Below, one piece after another: positions 1-11,800 of a stretch of 64,000 nt of DNA (positions are counted from its first letter, which is position 1; every line of letters starts with the position of its first letter). The translations under genes and the position numbers were made by a program. The notes beneath the pieces were generated by a model. That model saw only the letters and a program-made list of their open reading frames with translations. It searched no databases and was not told the origin of the DNA. This DNA is from Yamagishiella unicocca (lineage: Eukaryota; Chlorophyta; Chlorophyceae; Chlamydomonadales; Volvocaceae), in NCBI GenBank assembly GCA_003116995.1, contig BDSL01000030.1, forward strand, positions 186,001 to 250,000, written 5' to 3'.

Positions 1-1056
1 TCATTGGCTCCCCGCCCTCGCCGGTCTCACCGCCAGGTTGTTGGCAGTGTCGATGTGCTGCATGAAGTCGCCCAGCCGCACAAACTCCCGCAGACCCAGC
101 TTGGTGCGCTTGACACCCTGGCGGAGGGCGGGGGAGGGGGCAAATGGACGGCAAGAGTAAGCGGATGTGGTGGCGGTGGTGGAGCCAGGGCTGAGTACAG
201 GAGACATGAGGGTGCGGCAACGGCAACGGCGAAGGCATCGGCACTGGTGGCCGAGGCCCAGCCGCCGTGAGCCGTCGTGTGTTGTATGATGGAAGAGGGC
301 GCAATCTACGGCTGGGATGCTTGAGGTCCGCCGGCGTGCATCTGGGGTTTGGGCAGATGCTAGGAGCAATGTGTCCCGATGGCGCAACGGTCGATACGTG
401 TGCCATACCCGAATTAATGGCTGTTGCGAATGCAGTTCATAGGGTCGCGCCACATCAGCCATTCCTGCGCTGCTTGTCACCGCATGTGCGTGATGCGTTT
501 GTCTGTTTGTTGCGGACGACAGGGTGCTCAGGAGGAGGTCGCTCTGGGTGTTCCCCAGAGCGACCCGTTGGTCGCCGCCAGGATGAACCTGGCGTAGAAT
601 GAGCTAGCGGCACACGTACCGTGATAGTGATCGTCGAGTAAAGCAGGCGCCAGTCTCCTGCGACTGATGCCAAGTTTGAGGTTGGAGCCTTTTGCGTGTT
701 GTGCTGTTCCAACTCGCCGATGAGGGCGAGGATGCGAGCCTTCTTCGCAGCCTGCAAAGGGGGTTCCGGGCTTCAGTAACAAGCACATACGACGCTTACA
801 CAGCTCCACTTACCGGCACGCCGAAGATGCCTCTATCCAGCCCCTCCAGCTCGCTCCGCAATTGCGTCTTTATCTCCTCTGGCCCGCCCGAGGGACGGGA
901 TGGATAAGCCGTTGCCACTGCAGAAGCAATGAACCCATTCGTAGACGAGTGCGCAACGTGTAATCTTCTCGCCGCGACTTGCGTTGTGTGGTGCAAACCA
1001 GCGAGTTGTGGTGCGCTGGACCGCGATGGCCGCTGGGCGTGTAATGCTTGTCGCAT
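1..1056 (-). CDS. Plastid fibrillin / PAP-family protein (3' end outside window)
   Basis: Plastid lipid-associated (fibrillin) proteins bind lipophilic molecules in plastoglobules and thylakoids. Three exons join in phase on the minus strand: 1056-814, 751-620 and 117-31, followed by a GT donor (30-29), so the rest lies beyond position 1. Exon 1 starts with ATG and encodes a roughly 50-residue Arg/Ser/Ala-rich leader typical of an algal chloroplast transit peptide, then KTQLRSELEGLDRGIFG. Exon 2 carries ARILALIGELEQHN and GDWRLLYST, the conserved fibrillin N-terminal block. Exon 3 carries KRTKLGLREFVRLGDFMQ and IDTANN, also conserved in the family. The ATG is chosen because the leader is in frame without another intron. 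It is head-to-head with DDX1. The family call is firm; the fibrillin subgroup is not determined. Confidence 0.85.
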
Positions 1057-1307
1057 TCTGAAGGGATTATATTTACAGAAAGGTTATAATTAAGGCGGGT
1101 CCATCTGCAAGCTACATGGGAACAGTTACTCCACAGCACGGCAAAAACGCTATTGGGCCTCCCCTTCGTTGCCGCACAGCGCATATGATGAACATCTATA
1201 GCGACAAACAATCGACTACTGTAATTTAAAGTGTCGTTCCTTGCCCAAAGCCTCCTTAAAGTCCCGGATAGAAGACATATTGCGTATTGTAGCCTGTTCC
1301 GGCCGCG
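1057..1307. promoter_or_regulatory. Divergent promoter between fibrillin and DDX1
   Basis: About 250 bp separate the two start codons on opposite strands, so both 5'UTRs and promoters must fit here. The stretch is more AT-rich than the flanking exons, including a run around 1070-1095. I cannot place a TATA box or transcription start with confidence. Confidence 0.5.
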
Positions 1308-4300
1308 ATGTCGGCTTTCGAGGAATTAGGCGTCATGCCAGAGCTATGTAAAGCGGTGGAGGAGCTGGGTTGGACGTAAGCCCGCGCAGGCCAAGCACGC
1401 CACCCAGCTGGCACCCGTTACCTGACGCCACCTCTGCCCACCCAAACGCAGGCTGCCCTCGCCGGTCCAGGCGGAGGCGATACCGCTCATCCTTGGCGGC
1501 GGCGACGTCATGGCGGTAAGGCTGATGGGGAGAGGGGCTGCTGTTCCGGATCCTGGATCCCGTGCATAGCAAAACGGCACGGATTAACTTCTGGCTCATC
1601 CACCCACCACCGTACGATGCTCCCTTCCAGGCGGCGGAGACTGGCAGCGGCAAGACTGGGGTAGGTGCTCACAGGGGGCCGCTGGTGCAATCTGGTTCGG
1701 ATGAAATCGGATCGGATAGGAGCGTTGGGCATACCTGCCTTGGCAGGAGTTACTCGCATTCGGGTACATACTCAGAAACTCACAACTGTGCCCAAGCACA
1801 GATCCACAGCAGCAATTTGCTGTCGGCCCCTGCTCCAACCGTAACGCAAAGCTGCCCAGCCAGCTCATAGGCGCCCTCTCCTCCCCCCCCCACGGGCCCC
1901 TGCATCCAAGACGCCCCTGCATCCAAACCTCGGCCTGCTGCCGGGTTTACCGAATTTGCCACGGGTTTTACGAATTTCCCCTCCCACTATCGCCAGCCCA
2001 ATCACACATCTCTTCCGAGGCAAGCCCTCCGGCTTCCCTCCACCCGCCGCCCGCGCCGCCCCCCTTTGCGCAGGCCTTCGCCATGCCCGTACTGCAGGTC
2101 GTACACGAGGCCCTCCGCCAGCGGGTGCGCAGCGGCGCCGCCGCCAGCACCAGCGGCCGCAGCGTCGACGGCGGAGCTTCTGGACCCGCCGCCACCAGTC
2201 CCGCCGTGCCGTGCGTGCTGAGCACCGAGGACCGCGACCTGCACCTGGCGGTGTCCGCGGACGGTTGTACGGCACAGAGCCGCTCGGAGAAGAGCTGGGG
2301 CGGTGCGCGCGCCTCGGTGGGGGTGTTTGCGTCTTGCGGCGGCAAGGTGTACTACGAGGTGAGGGGGGGGTGAGTGTGGGGCGGGTTAGGGCGAGGCGTG
2401 TGTGTATTGGGCATCTGGGTGGGTAGGGTGGGTAACGGGTGGCAGGTCAGGTGGGATTGGAAAAGCGTGGATGGATAGAGGTTTTGATTTGCTCGGAGAA
2501 TACTAGGAGAATACTACGGCGCATGCGAAGGAGGTGATGCGGTTCGCACCGCGATAGGGGTAGCGCTGACGCGACACGTGACGTATTTTGTGCCGCCGGC
2601 CGCCCAACCGCCCAACCGCCCAGGTAACGGTGAACGACGAGGGGCTCAGCCGCGTGGGCTGGAGCTGCCGAACCGCCGCCTTGGACCTGGGCACCGACCG
2701 GCTGGGATTTGGTTTCGGAGGCACCGGCAAGAAGTCGCACCAGCGCCAGTTCGACGCATATGGCGAAGCGTGAGTCCGCGCGCACGGGCATACACGTATC
2801 GTCATGAGAGTACGTCATGTGTACGACAGGGTTTTATCGCCCGCTGACGCCCCTGACCGCCCCCCATCCCTTCACAGCAGCCTCAACCAAACTGTCCTAT
2901 GCGGCTGATTTCCGTGTCCTCTCGCCCTATTTCCCCCCCGCTCTCCCCCGCCGCTACCTCTTCCCGCTCTCCCAAAACAGCTTCGGCCAGGGCGACGTGA
3001 TCGGCTGCCTGCTGGACTGCTCCGCCGGCGGCTCCGTGTCGTACACTAAGAACGGCATCGACCTGGGGGAGGCTTTCAAGCTGCCTCCGCAGCTGCAGAG
3101 CCAGGTAGGGGAGGGAAGGACCTTCCTGCCGCAGGCGCCGGGCCGCCCCCAGCTGTCCTGCAACCCGTGCCGTACGCTGCCGACACCGTTCTCCAAGGGA
3201 TAGCAGCCCCCCTGCTCCTTGCCAACCCGCCAACGCGCCCCTCCCCCCGCCTGCCCCCAACCCCCCACTCGCCCCGCTCTCCCAGGTGCTGCACCCCGCC
3301 GTCTGCCTCAAGAACGCTGAAGTGACCGTCAACTTTGGCGCCACCCCCTTCACACATCAGCCACCCCCCGGCTTCGTGGCGCTAGCCAAGGCGCCGCAGG
3401 CGTGGGTCGTGGCAGGCGCCGCCGCAGGCGCCGCCGCCGCCGCCGCAGGCGGCGGCGGCGGCGGCGGCGGCTCCTCCTCGGCGAGCCGCAAGCCCCTGTG
3501 CGTCATCCTGGAGCCCGCAAAGGATCTGGCCGAGCAAACCGCCAACTGTTTCAAGGAGTACGGCAGGCACCTGCGTGCCCCGGAGCTGCGCACGGGTCTG
3601 TTCGTGGGCGGGGTGGACCCGGCGCCGCAGATCCGGCTGCTGCGGGACGGGGTGGACATCGTGGTCGGCACTCCCGGCCGGGTGATCGACTTCGTGGAGA
3701 GCGGCAAGATATCTCTGGACCAGGTGGGGGAGGGGGTCCGGGGGGTTCGGGGGGGCCCAGGGGGGTCCCGGGGGGTCCGGGGGTCCCGTGGGGAGGGGAG
3801 TACTGGGCGTAGTCACGGGTGCCTTGGAGGCGGGAAGGTTGATGGTTGAGTCTTGGGGTTGGTGGGCAAAGGTCAAGACTCGTCACGTATGCTAGCTTGC
3901 CACAACTATCTTAACCATTGCAACCACCGCAGCCACTGTAAGCACACCGATTGCACCTTTCACACTAATGCGATGGCAATATTTTGCGTCACTGTGATTG
4001 CCTTTTCAATGTCATTCGAGCTGAAGGCCCACGCCCCGTGTCCAATCAAACACTTAGTTGTAGCCGTGCACCTGGCCCCCCGTTGTCGTCCGCTGGTGGC
4101 TGCAGGTACGCTTCTTCGTACTGGACGAGGCGGACAGGTGAGTCCAGCGGGGGAGGGGAGGACTTGAAGGGCGGGGGAGGGTATGTGTATGAGGGCAGAC
4201 GTGGGCAGTCTTTAGCATGTGGGTCTGGGGTGGGTGTGGATTCTGAGAGGTAGCTCCTCCCGGCAGCAGGCTGGTGGGGGCTGGGCACATAGGGCCCTCC

Positions 4301-7300
4301 GCAGTTCCTGCCGGAGAGGTTGCAGCGCGCCCAGCCATGCGCCCACCGACACGCCAATCCACGCACCCACTCACCCCCGCCACCCGGCCGCGGGGTTTCC
4401 TCTTTCCCCCGCCACCCCTCCCGCAGATTGATCGCCGACAACCCGGACGTGGTGACTAAGATCTACGGCCTCCTGCCCAAAGCCGGTACGGGCGTCAACA
4501 GGCTTCAGGTGGGTACACGCCTCCAGGGGGGGAATGCCTTGCCCCGTCCTCGCCCATCCGCCATCACGACGATAACTGTCCTCAGCAACCAAGCACTCTC
4601 CTGCCCTCCGAACCCCAACCCCCCTCGGTTTCAGCGCCGACCCACGGTGGTCCTCCCATACCCCCCGGCCCCCTCCGCTCCTGGCCTCGCAGGTCCTCCT
4701 GTTCAGCGCCACCCTGCACAGCCCTGAGGTACGGGACATGGCCGCCCGCATCTGCGCCAACCCCATCTTGGTGGACCTCAAGGGCAAGGACGCGGTGCCA
4801 GAGACGGTAGACCACGTCAAGGTGCGTCGTACGTGTACGGCGGAGCCGGGAAACGACGTAGCTGCGGCCCGTTGACTGCGGTGTTTGACTGACTGGCTTC
4901 CCTCTCCGGGCCCAGCCACGCGACAGACGCACCCCAGAGTCAATCCATCGGCATACTCGCCCATTACCCACCGGTCCAAACTTGCTGTTCTAACTACCCT
5001 TTTGTCCCATCTGTTCACTCTCTACCCGCTGCTGCGCCCCCCTCCCCCCGGCGTCGTCTCGCCCAACCCCTACCACCCACCCAACCCAGTTCTCCAGCAT
5101 GCATCTCAAAACTTCTGTTTCTAAACGGGCTTTTTTTCGGACATCCACGGGTCTCCCTCGAACCACCCACCCACCCAACCCCGCAGGTTAAGGTGGACCC
5201 CCGCGAGGACCCCAGCTGGCTGCAGAGCAAGCCGGAGGTGCGGGCTGTAGTTGCGGGTTGGGTAGGCGGATTGCTCTCGGGGGGCGCGGCGATGCCCTTG
5301 GGACCTGGGGGCAGGCTGCGGCACCGGTGCCCGCCGCCGTCCCTGCATCCGGCTGCTGTCTTGCCATGCCGTGCGTTGATTTCCGTCCGGGCCGCGCACC
5401 AAAACTCCATGATGCACGCCAACCGTGTGCGTTTGGTCGCTGCTCGCCGCCCCCCAGGTCTTCACGGACGGCTGTCACGCTCTGGACCGCGTGGGCCCTG
5501 CCACCGCCTCCACGCCTGAGTCCCTGTCCGAGGGCACTAAGCGCCTCAAGCAGCGGCTGCTTCAGCGCCTCATCGACACACTGCGCATGGAGCAGTGCCT
5601 CATCTTCTGCCGCACCAACCACGACTGCGACCAGCTGGAGCGCTTCCTCAACGGCCTGGGGGGCGCTCCAGGGGGGGCCGGCGGCGGGGGCTTCCGGGGG
5701 AAGAAGGAGAGCGGCAAGGAGAACCCCTACAGCTGCCTGGTGCTGGCGGGGGCGCGGAGGTGCGCAGGGGTGTGCGAGGAAATAGTAGTCGGCACCTTAG
5801 AGATAAGTAGAACCGACGGATACGTAAAATCGGCGGGATAAGTAAAACCTTTCGGGGCAGTCGTTTGGGGTTGCGTGCTGGAGAACTTTAAGTAGGCGCA
5901 GGGGGCCAGGCCAGGCCGGGAGGGGGGCGGGCCGGGAGGGATAAAGGGAGGTTTATGAGGAGCAGGAGCAGGAGGGGGTGTGGAGACGGAGCGTGTGGAG
6001 ACGGAGCAGCTGCTCATTCTCGGCGGCACCTGACCTGCAAGAGCGCACTGAAGCTCGCCCGTTGTACGTTATACTCGGCCGGCTAAATTGTGGCTGCTCC
6101 TGTCGATTGAGCCGCCATCCTCCGGCCACCTGCCGCTACTTTGTATGCTGTGCTCCTACACGCGCCTCGAACCGGCACTTCCTTCCACCTGGTAGCATTC
6201 TTTCGACCAGCAACCAACAAACCAGCTATGACTCCCGCAGGCCGTCCGCACCGCCGAACCCTCCAGCCCGCCCCCTGCCGCTGCCCCCCCAGCATGGACG
6301 AGCGGCGCGCTGCCCTGGCCGCCTTCAAGGACGGTGACGTCCGCTTCCTCATCTGCACCGACGTGGCGGCTCGCGGCATCGACATCAAGGAGCTGCCGTA
6401 CGTTATCAACATGACCCTGCCGGACAAGAGCGAGGATTACGTTCATCGGGTGGGAAGGGGGGGTGAAGGGGGCGGGGGAGGGGGCTTCTTCCCTTGCCGC
6501 ATCCTTTTCCGCAGAGACTCAGAGCGGAGAGGGAGAGGCTTAAGGAAACAGCGATTCAGTGGATGGAGGGATTTGGGCGCCGTATGTCCTGGGTCTCTGG
6601 CAGGGCTGCTGAGGCCCCCACCACTCCCTCGTAGCCCCCTCACTATCGGTACCTTATCCAATTCCATGCACCCAAGCCTGCTCCTGTGTTGTGACGCAGT
6701 GGGCCCCCTGCAGTGTGATTGGGTGTTAACTGTTCACCGGCACCTGCGTTCCCCCACCTCCACCGCCTGGGAGCAGATCGGCCGGGTAGGTCGCGCCGAT
6801 ACTATGGGTCTGGCCATCAGCATGGTTTCGGAGGTGCCGGAGAAGGTGTGGTTCTGCAGCGTCAAGGGCCTCAAGCCCTGGCTGGCACCCGACTCATCCA
6901 ACACCAGGATCACGGACACGGGAGGACACACCATATGGTGCGGGCGAAGCGCGGCGGCAGTAGAGGCTCCAGGGAGGATCGGGGCGCAACCCTAGACTCC
7001 TAGCGCACTGGGGTTGGAGAATTGGTTGCAGTGAACCAAATGTGTGAATCACGCATTCACTGACCTTATTCCCAACGTGAATGACGGATCCTGTCCAAGG
7101 CGTGGTCGGTAGGTTGAAGTCACGGCACGGAAGCGTTCAGGTTTACGAGATCTAGTTTTGTCGTACTAGGGTTCTGTAGCAACGCAGCTTCCTCTTCTGG
7201 TCCCCATTCCGCACCCTAGTCGTGCTTTATCTTCCATCCACCAGCTCGCTCAACATGCTGGGTCTGCAGGTACGACGAGAAGGCGCTGCTTGCCGCCATC

Positions 7301-7708
7301 GAAACCCGGCTTGGGCGGCCTATCCCCTCCATGGCCGAGGACCTCACCCTGCCGCCAGAGCTGCGGGAGCGGATGGTGGCGCAGGGGGACAAGTACGGCC
7401 AGCAGCGGGGAGGCGGGGTCAGCAAGGAGGTGCGTGAGGGGCGGTGGGAAGGCCGGAGGGGGGGCCGGAGGAGGGGGGGCGGAGGAGGGGTTTTGGTCTG
7501 CAGGGGAGGCTGGAGGCCCCGATCCCACGGCCGCTAGCACCCACCATCACAAATGCGGCCGCACTGGCACTGCTGCCCATCTGTCGTGCAGGTGACGGAG
7601 CACATGGAGCAGATTGCCCAGAACGTGCAGCAGCTGGCCTCCCTGGAGTGGCGGGTTCAGTCCAGCTTCCTACACCTCAAACAGCGCTGGCAGAGCGCCA
7701 AGAGCTGA
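1308..7708 (+). CDS. DDX1: ATP-dependent RNA helicase DDX1 (DEAD-box with inserted SPRY domain)
   Basis: DDX1 is an RNA helicase of RNA processing, tRNA-ligase and transport complexes. Sixteen exons join in phase: 1308-1375, 1452-1515, 1631-1660, 2074-2358, 2624-2769, 2981-3104, 3286-3723, 4106-4137, 4427-4508, 4693-4821, 5187-5237, 5458-5759, 6293-6449, 6777-6937, 7270-7429, 7592-7708 (about 781 aa; human DDX1 is about 740). In order: [20 protein letters not shown], Walker [10 protein letters not shown], the SPRY insert ([39 protein letters not shown]), VGTPGR, DEAD box [59 protein letters not shown]. The SPRY between motifs I and Ia is diagnostic of DDX1. Odd: an Ala/Gly run encoded by GCC/GGC repeats at 3416-3475, where the SPRY returns to the helicase core. 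Introns 10 and 12 carry the dispersed intronic repeat. Confidence 0.95.
3410..3480 (+). repeat. GCC/GGC trinucleotide repeat inside DDX1 exon 7
   Basis: Coding microsatellite producing an Ala-rich then Gly-rich linker, immediately followed by a short Ser run. It lies between the end of the SPRY insert and the block [16 protein letters not shown]. Human DDX1 has an unrelated linker at the same place, so it probably marks a tolerant, length-variable loop. Confidence 0.8.
3724..3800 (+). repeat. G-rich imperfect tandem repeat at a DDX1 intron donor
   Basis: Starting at the donor of exon 7, the intron is made of degenerate units like GGGGGGTCC / GGGGGTTCG for about 70 bp. Runs of five to seven G on the sense strand could fold into G-quadruplexes in the pre-mRNA. 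Confidence 0.6.
5088..5162 (-). repeat. Intronic repeat copy, near full length (DDX1 intron 10, at acceptor)
   Basis: On the plus strand it reads GTTCTCCAGCATGCATCTCA, then AAACTTCTGTTTCTAAACGG, a T run, and ends ACATCCACGGGTCTCCCTCG about 25 nt before the acceptor at 5186. This is the reverse complement of the element in SerRS intron 5, with about ten differences over 75 bp. Confidence 0.85.
5855..5893 (+). repeat. Partial intronic repeat copy (DDX1 intron 12)
   Basis: TCGTTTGGGGTTGCGTGCTG followed by GAGAACTTT matches the trailing end of the element (GTTTTGAGATGCATGCTGGAGAAC) in forward orientation, about 100 nt after the donor. Confidence 0.6.
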
Positions 7709-8857
7709 GGCACGAAAGAGAGGCGGCAGCCAGCCGCCCAGCGCGCAAGTATCCGACTCTCCGAATCGGAGCCGTGGTCATACCACCACATTACATCCCC
7801 ACAGCCAGTGCGCTTTTCGCTGCAGGGAGGGCCTCTGGCTGGCGGCGGCTGGCTCAGGCGCGGCTCGGGAGTACGGTATCGCGCGTGACCATAACGGGCT
7901 CATGGCAGCAATTTTGCTAGGATTTCCTTTCTGGAGTGTTGTATAAGACGTTTCAGGAGTGTTGTATAAGATACGTACATACAAATACAACATTGGGGAA
8001 GGGGACGTTTGGGGGCCAAGGTTCCTGGCCTACCCTGGAGATTGGCCGTCAGGAATGGGGCGGGGGGTGTCTCGCGGGGGAAGGGGTCGCCCGCAATTAG
8101 GCTCCTTTGCGGTCTGCAATTCGGGCGCAGGTTGGAGATGTTGCAGGTGTGATTGAGGGCATGTGTGCGCGGGGATTGGATGCGGTGTGGGTGTGGAGAT
8201 GCACCAGGTGGGGCAACAGGAAGCTGCGGTTACCGGCCCACGCTGCGTGCCGATGACGCTGTCGTACGCCTTCATGGCGATGTGCAGGGTTTGGGTTGCG
8301 TCAAGTGACTGATTCGGTCGGGCTGACTTTCCGCCGATTCCGATCGCGGACGCGAAGTTTTTCTCAGGATGACCAACAAAATCATTTTGTATTCGCCCTC
8401 TATGAGCAGATCTTGTGCTTTGTGTCCCTGAAATGACAACGGGGGATGCCGTGCCGGCAACGTAAACGCCGTACGCTGCAGTACTGTAATTCTGGGACTT
8501 GTCTCAAGGCCTGGTGTTGTCTCAGTCCTTTCCTGACTAACTTGGTAGAAGGCCGACCTTCTCAAAAGTTTACCGGGAATCAACGAAGGACTCGCAGGCG
8601 GTCCGCTAGTGCGGTCGCCGGAGTTGTAACCCCTGTGTTTGACACATATATAGTTTATGACGTCGTTCGGCAGACCCCTTACGCCGTGTAGTTGAGGCTC
8701 CAGCGCGGCGATTGTGGCGCCTCTCTTCTTTCCAGGGCACGTATACCACGCTTTAGAGATGATGAGAACAAAAGAGCCTGGGGCATGTCGCCTTAACCAG
8801 CAGCGTAGGGGAGCAACTGGGCGTCCAACGCGGAGCAGGACACTGGCTTGCCGAGCG
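7709..8857 (+). other. DDX1 3'UTR and NAMPT upstream region
   Basis: No gene is recognised here. Both neighbours are on the plus strand, so this holds the DDX1 terminator and the NAMPT promoter. Two TGTAA motifs (8485-8489 and 8625-8629) are candidate algal polyadenylation signals for DDX1. The reading frame of NAMPT exon 1 is open back to 8714 with another ATG, so a longer N-terminus for NAMPT cannot be excluded. Confidence 0.5.
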
Positions 8858-11800
8858 ATGCTCCCCGTAGGAGTGCCCATTAGCGTACTTACGGATAGCT
8901 ACAAGGCTACGCACTTCCTCCAGTATCCAAAGGCTCAGAAAATGGTCGCGGTGAGCATGCGCGCGCGGCGCGGTAGGGCCGCCGACGCAGGCGTCTGATG
9001 AACCAACACCGCGCGCGTCCCTTGCCGCAGTACGGCGAGTTTCGTCAAGGATTCAATAAAGACAAAACAGACACGCGCATGGTAACTTACGGTATGCGCT
9101 ACCTCGTGGAGAACTACATCGCCAAGCCCTGGACCATTGAGGACGTCGATATGGCCGAAGCTTTTTACCGGTACGCCGCGCACAACAGCCAACTGTCCAT
9201 ACCTACTTGTGCTCGGCCTAACACAAATGTTAATCTCGCGCAGGACGCACATGTCCCCAAACTACGGGCCGTTCCCCTTCCCGCGGGCTCTCTTCGAGAA
9301 GTTCATCCGGGAAAATGACGGTAGGTGCCCGCAGCTGAGGCGCCACGCCCGTCCGTCATCTGCCATGGCAACGAAGTGGCTCTCTCCCACCCGGGGGTGT
9401 GGGCCCAGAGGGTGGCGGATGAGGCAAAGGGAAGCCAGCAGGACACGGGAGGCACCCAGTTGGGTTTGCGCAGTCCCATCGCGGTCAGCGCATGGACTAA
9501 CGGTCGGATGTCAGCGACCCAGCTGTTGACGTCTCACACACCGGTCCAGGCCCCTCCACGCACCTGCCGCCGTGCAACTCGCCATACGGGCAGGGTGTGC
9601 AGGCCGGCAGGGGGAGGCCAGAGCAAGGGTGTGCGGCTGAATAGAAAATATGCCCTGTGTCGACAAGGTCAAACTCTCTATCTGTCACCCCTAAATCCCG
9701 GATGTCTGCTGACCTTCCGCGCGGCAGCTGGCGCTATGCCGTCCACACTCGCCAGCTCTAGAGCTCTACAATTGCCCTGCGCCCACGCCCTCACCCTTAG
9801 CTCGCTGCCGCTCAGCTGCACCTCAGCTGCCGCTCAGCTGCACTACGGCAGGAGCAGCACAGGACTCGAGCCACTGGCCCCCCAAGCGGCCACGCCGCCT
9901 CACGTGTGCCCCTCCCTGCCCCTGCAGGCTACTTCCCCGTTACGCTGGAGGCGATACCGGAGGGCACTTGCATACACGCACGCGTGCCTGTGTATCAGGT
10001 GGGGGCGGGCTGGGGGGTCACGGGGGCTGGGGGGGAGGGGGAAAGGGCGGCGGCCGGTCCAGTGCTGTTGCTCTCAGCGGCTGGCGCTCGGTTGGGCAAC
10101 TGCGTTATGGGCTTGCGGCCCCAATGATGGCTATTGGACGTGCTGGACGGGGGAGGCGGCCAGGTAGGGGGGGGGGGCAAGGAAGGGAGGAAGCAAGCCA
10201 GGAGAAAGGTTGGTACAAAAGCGGAGGGGTGGGGCTCCGGTGGAGGGGGGTTGGGGAGGGGCTCATAGGCGCTTTGGGACCGGACGGGAGGGGCCGGTGG
10301 GAGAGCTTGAATACGTTAAGCTGTTACTTCCCCACAAGGGGAACGTAGCTGGTTGTCCGGAAAGGGGCATGTGCTGATGTGGGGGCGGGGAGGGCAGGGG
10401 GCGGGGGGCTGCCCCCGTGTCACGTCTCCCACTCCTGTCGCGGTATCCTCCAGCCCCTCAGAATAGGGTAGGATGGAAGTTGGGGGATCCGTGGTCGCTG
10501 GAAGGCGCTCTGCTGGGCCGAAACTGAAACTGAGGAGTGAAATCTGGGGGAGCGAATAGGATTGCAGCCCTGCGGATTGCGGCTACGAGGCAGGCGGGCG
10601 GGGTGGACAGACGAAAAGAACGAGGCAGCCCTTCCAAACAGCTTGCTGAAAGGACGGGCATAGGGATAAGGCCATAAGGGGGGTGGAACCTGGGACACGG
10701 CAACCCCATGCCTCATCGCGCGCTTTGCCACCTCCAGCCGCCCTCCGTCCCTTCCCATTGGACTCATGCCCGCCACTGGTGTGCCCCTCCCCATCACCCC
10801 TGCGCACCTCACCCCCCGCGTGCCTCCTCTCCCCCCTCCCCCCCCTCCCTCCCCCCGACCCAGATCACCGCTGTGGGCGACTACAGCCCTCTGTGCACCT
10901 TCCTGGAGACGCTCCTCACCATGGTCTGGTACCCCACCTCGGTGGCCACACTCTCGCGCCGCTCCCGCGATGTGGTGGAGGCGTCCTTCGCGCGCACCTC
11001 GGACGGGGGCCCCTCCAGCCCGCTGGTGGAGGGCCGCCTGGTGGACTTCGGCTTCCGCGGCTGCACCTCCCTGGAGCAGTCCATCATCGGCGGCTGCGCG
11101 CACCTGCTCAGCTTCAAGTCCTCGGACACCATGTCGGCGGCGTTCTACGCGCAGGTGCGGGCCGTGCCCGGGATGCAAGGCAGGGATGTGTTTTTAGTGT
11201 GTGACCGCAGCTAGAGGTCGGGGTTCACCACCCTGAGGGCAGGAGAAGAGGGGCGAGACCATGACTGGCGAATTCAGCCGGAAGGAGGTAGGTGCTGCGG
11301 AACTGGACCTCCCGCCCCTCTGGGGGCCCCGCGGCTTCGGAGGGGGAGTGGCCGCCGTGGTTATAAGGGAGGAATGGAAAGGCGAGTGGGTGATGAAGGC
11401 CGACTGACCGAGCGGGTCCGGCCCCAGCGGGCTGACTGGGCTGGTGGGTTCGTGCATCATGTGATGGAGGAGGGGACGGGAAGGAAGAGGGAGGGACGGG
11501 AGGGACGAGGGAGGGACGGGAGGGAAGAGGGAGGGAAGAGGGAGGAGGGGTCCTCGCACCTGCACGGGTGGCACTGCAGGAGAGCAGACCACGGGCAGGG
11601 GGACGGGTGGCCAACGAAAGGGGCGGCGCCGAGGGGGAAGGTTTAGGGGGGCGGCGGGCGGGGCCACGAGATGGATGGGACGGACCGGACGGGACCGGAG
11701 TAGGGGCTGGCAGCATGTGGTTGGAGCTGTTGTTCCGGTGCGCGGGTGGGCTCGTCCAGGGAGGGCGGGGGGCGAGGGCGGGGCATGCGTAGCGCTTAGT

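Noticed and set aside
1215..1280. Short minus-strand frame starting MSSIRDFKEALGKERHF
   Set aside because: Considered as a first exon of the fibrillin gene, but the ATG at 1056 already gives a plausible transit peptide in frame, and this frame ends in a stop after 20 codons.
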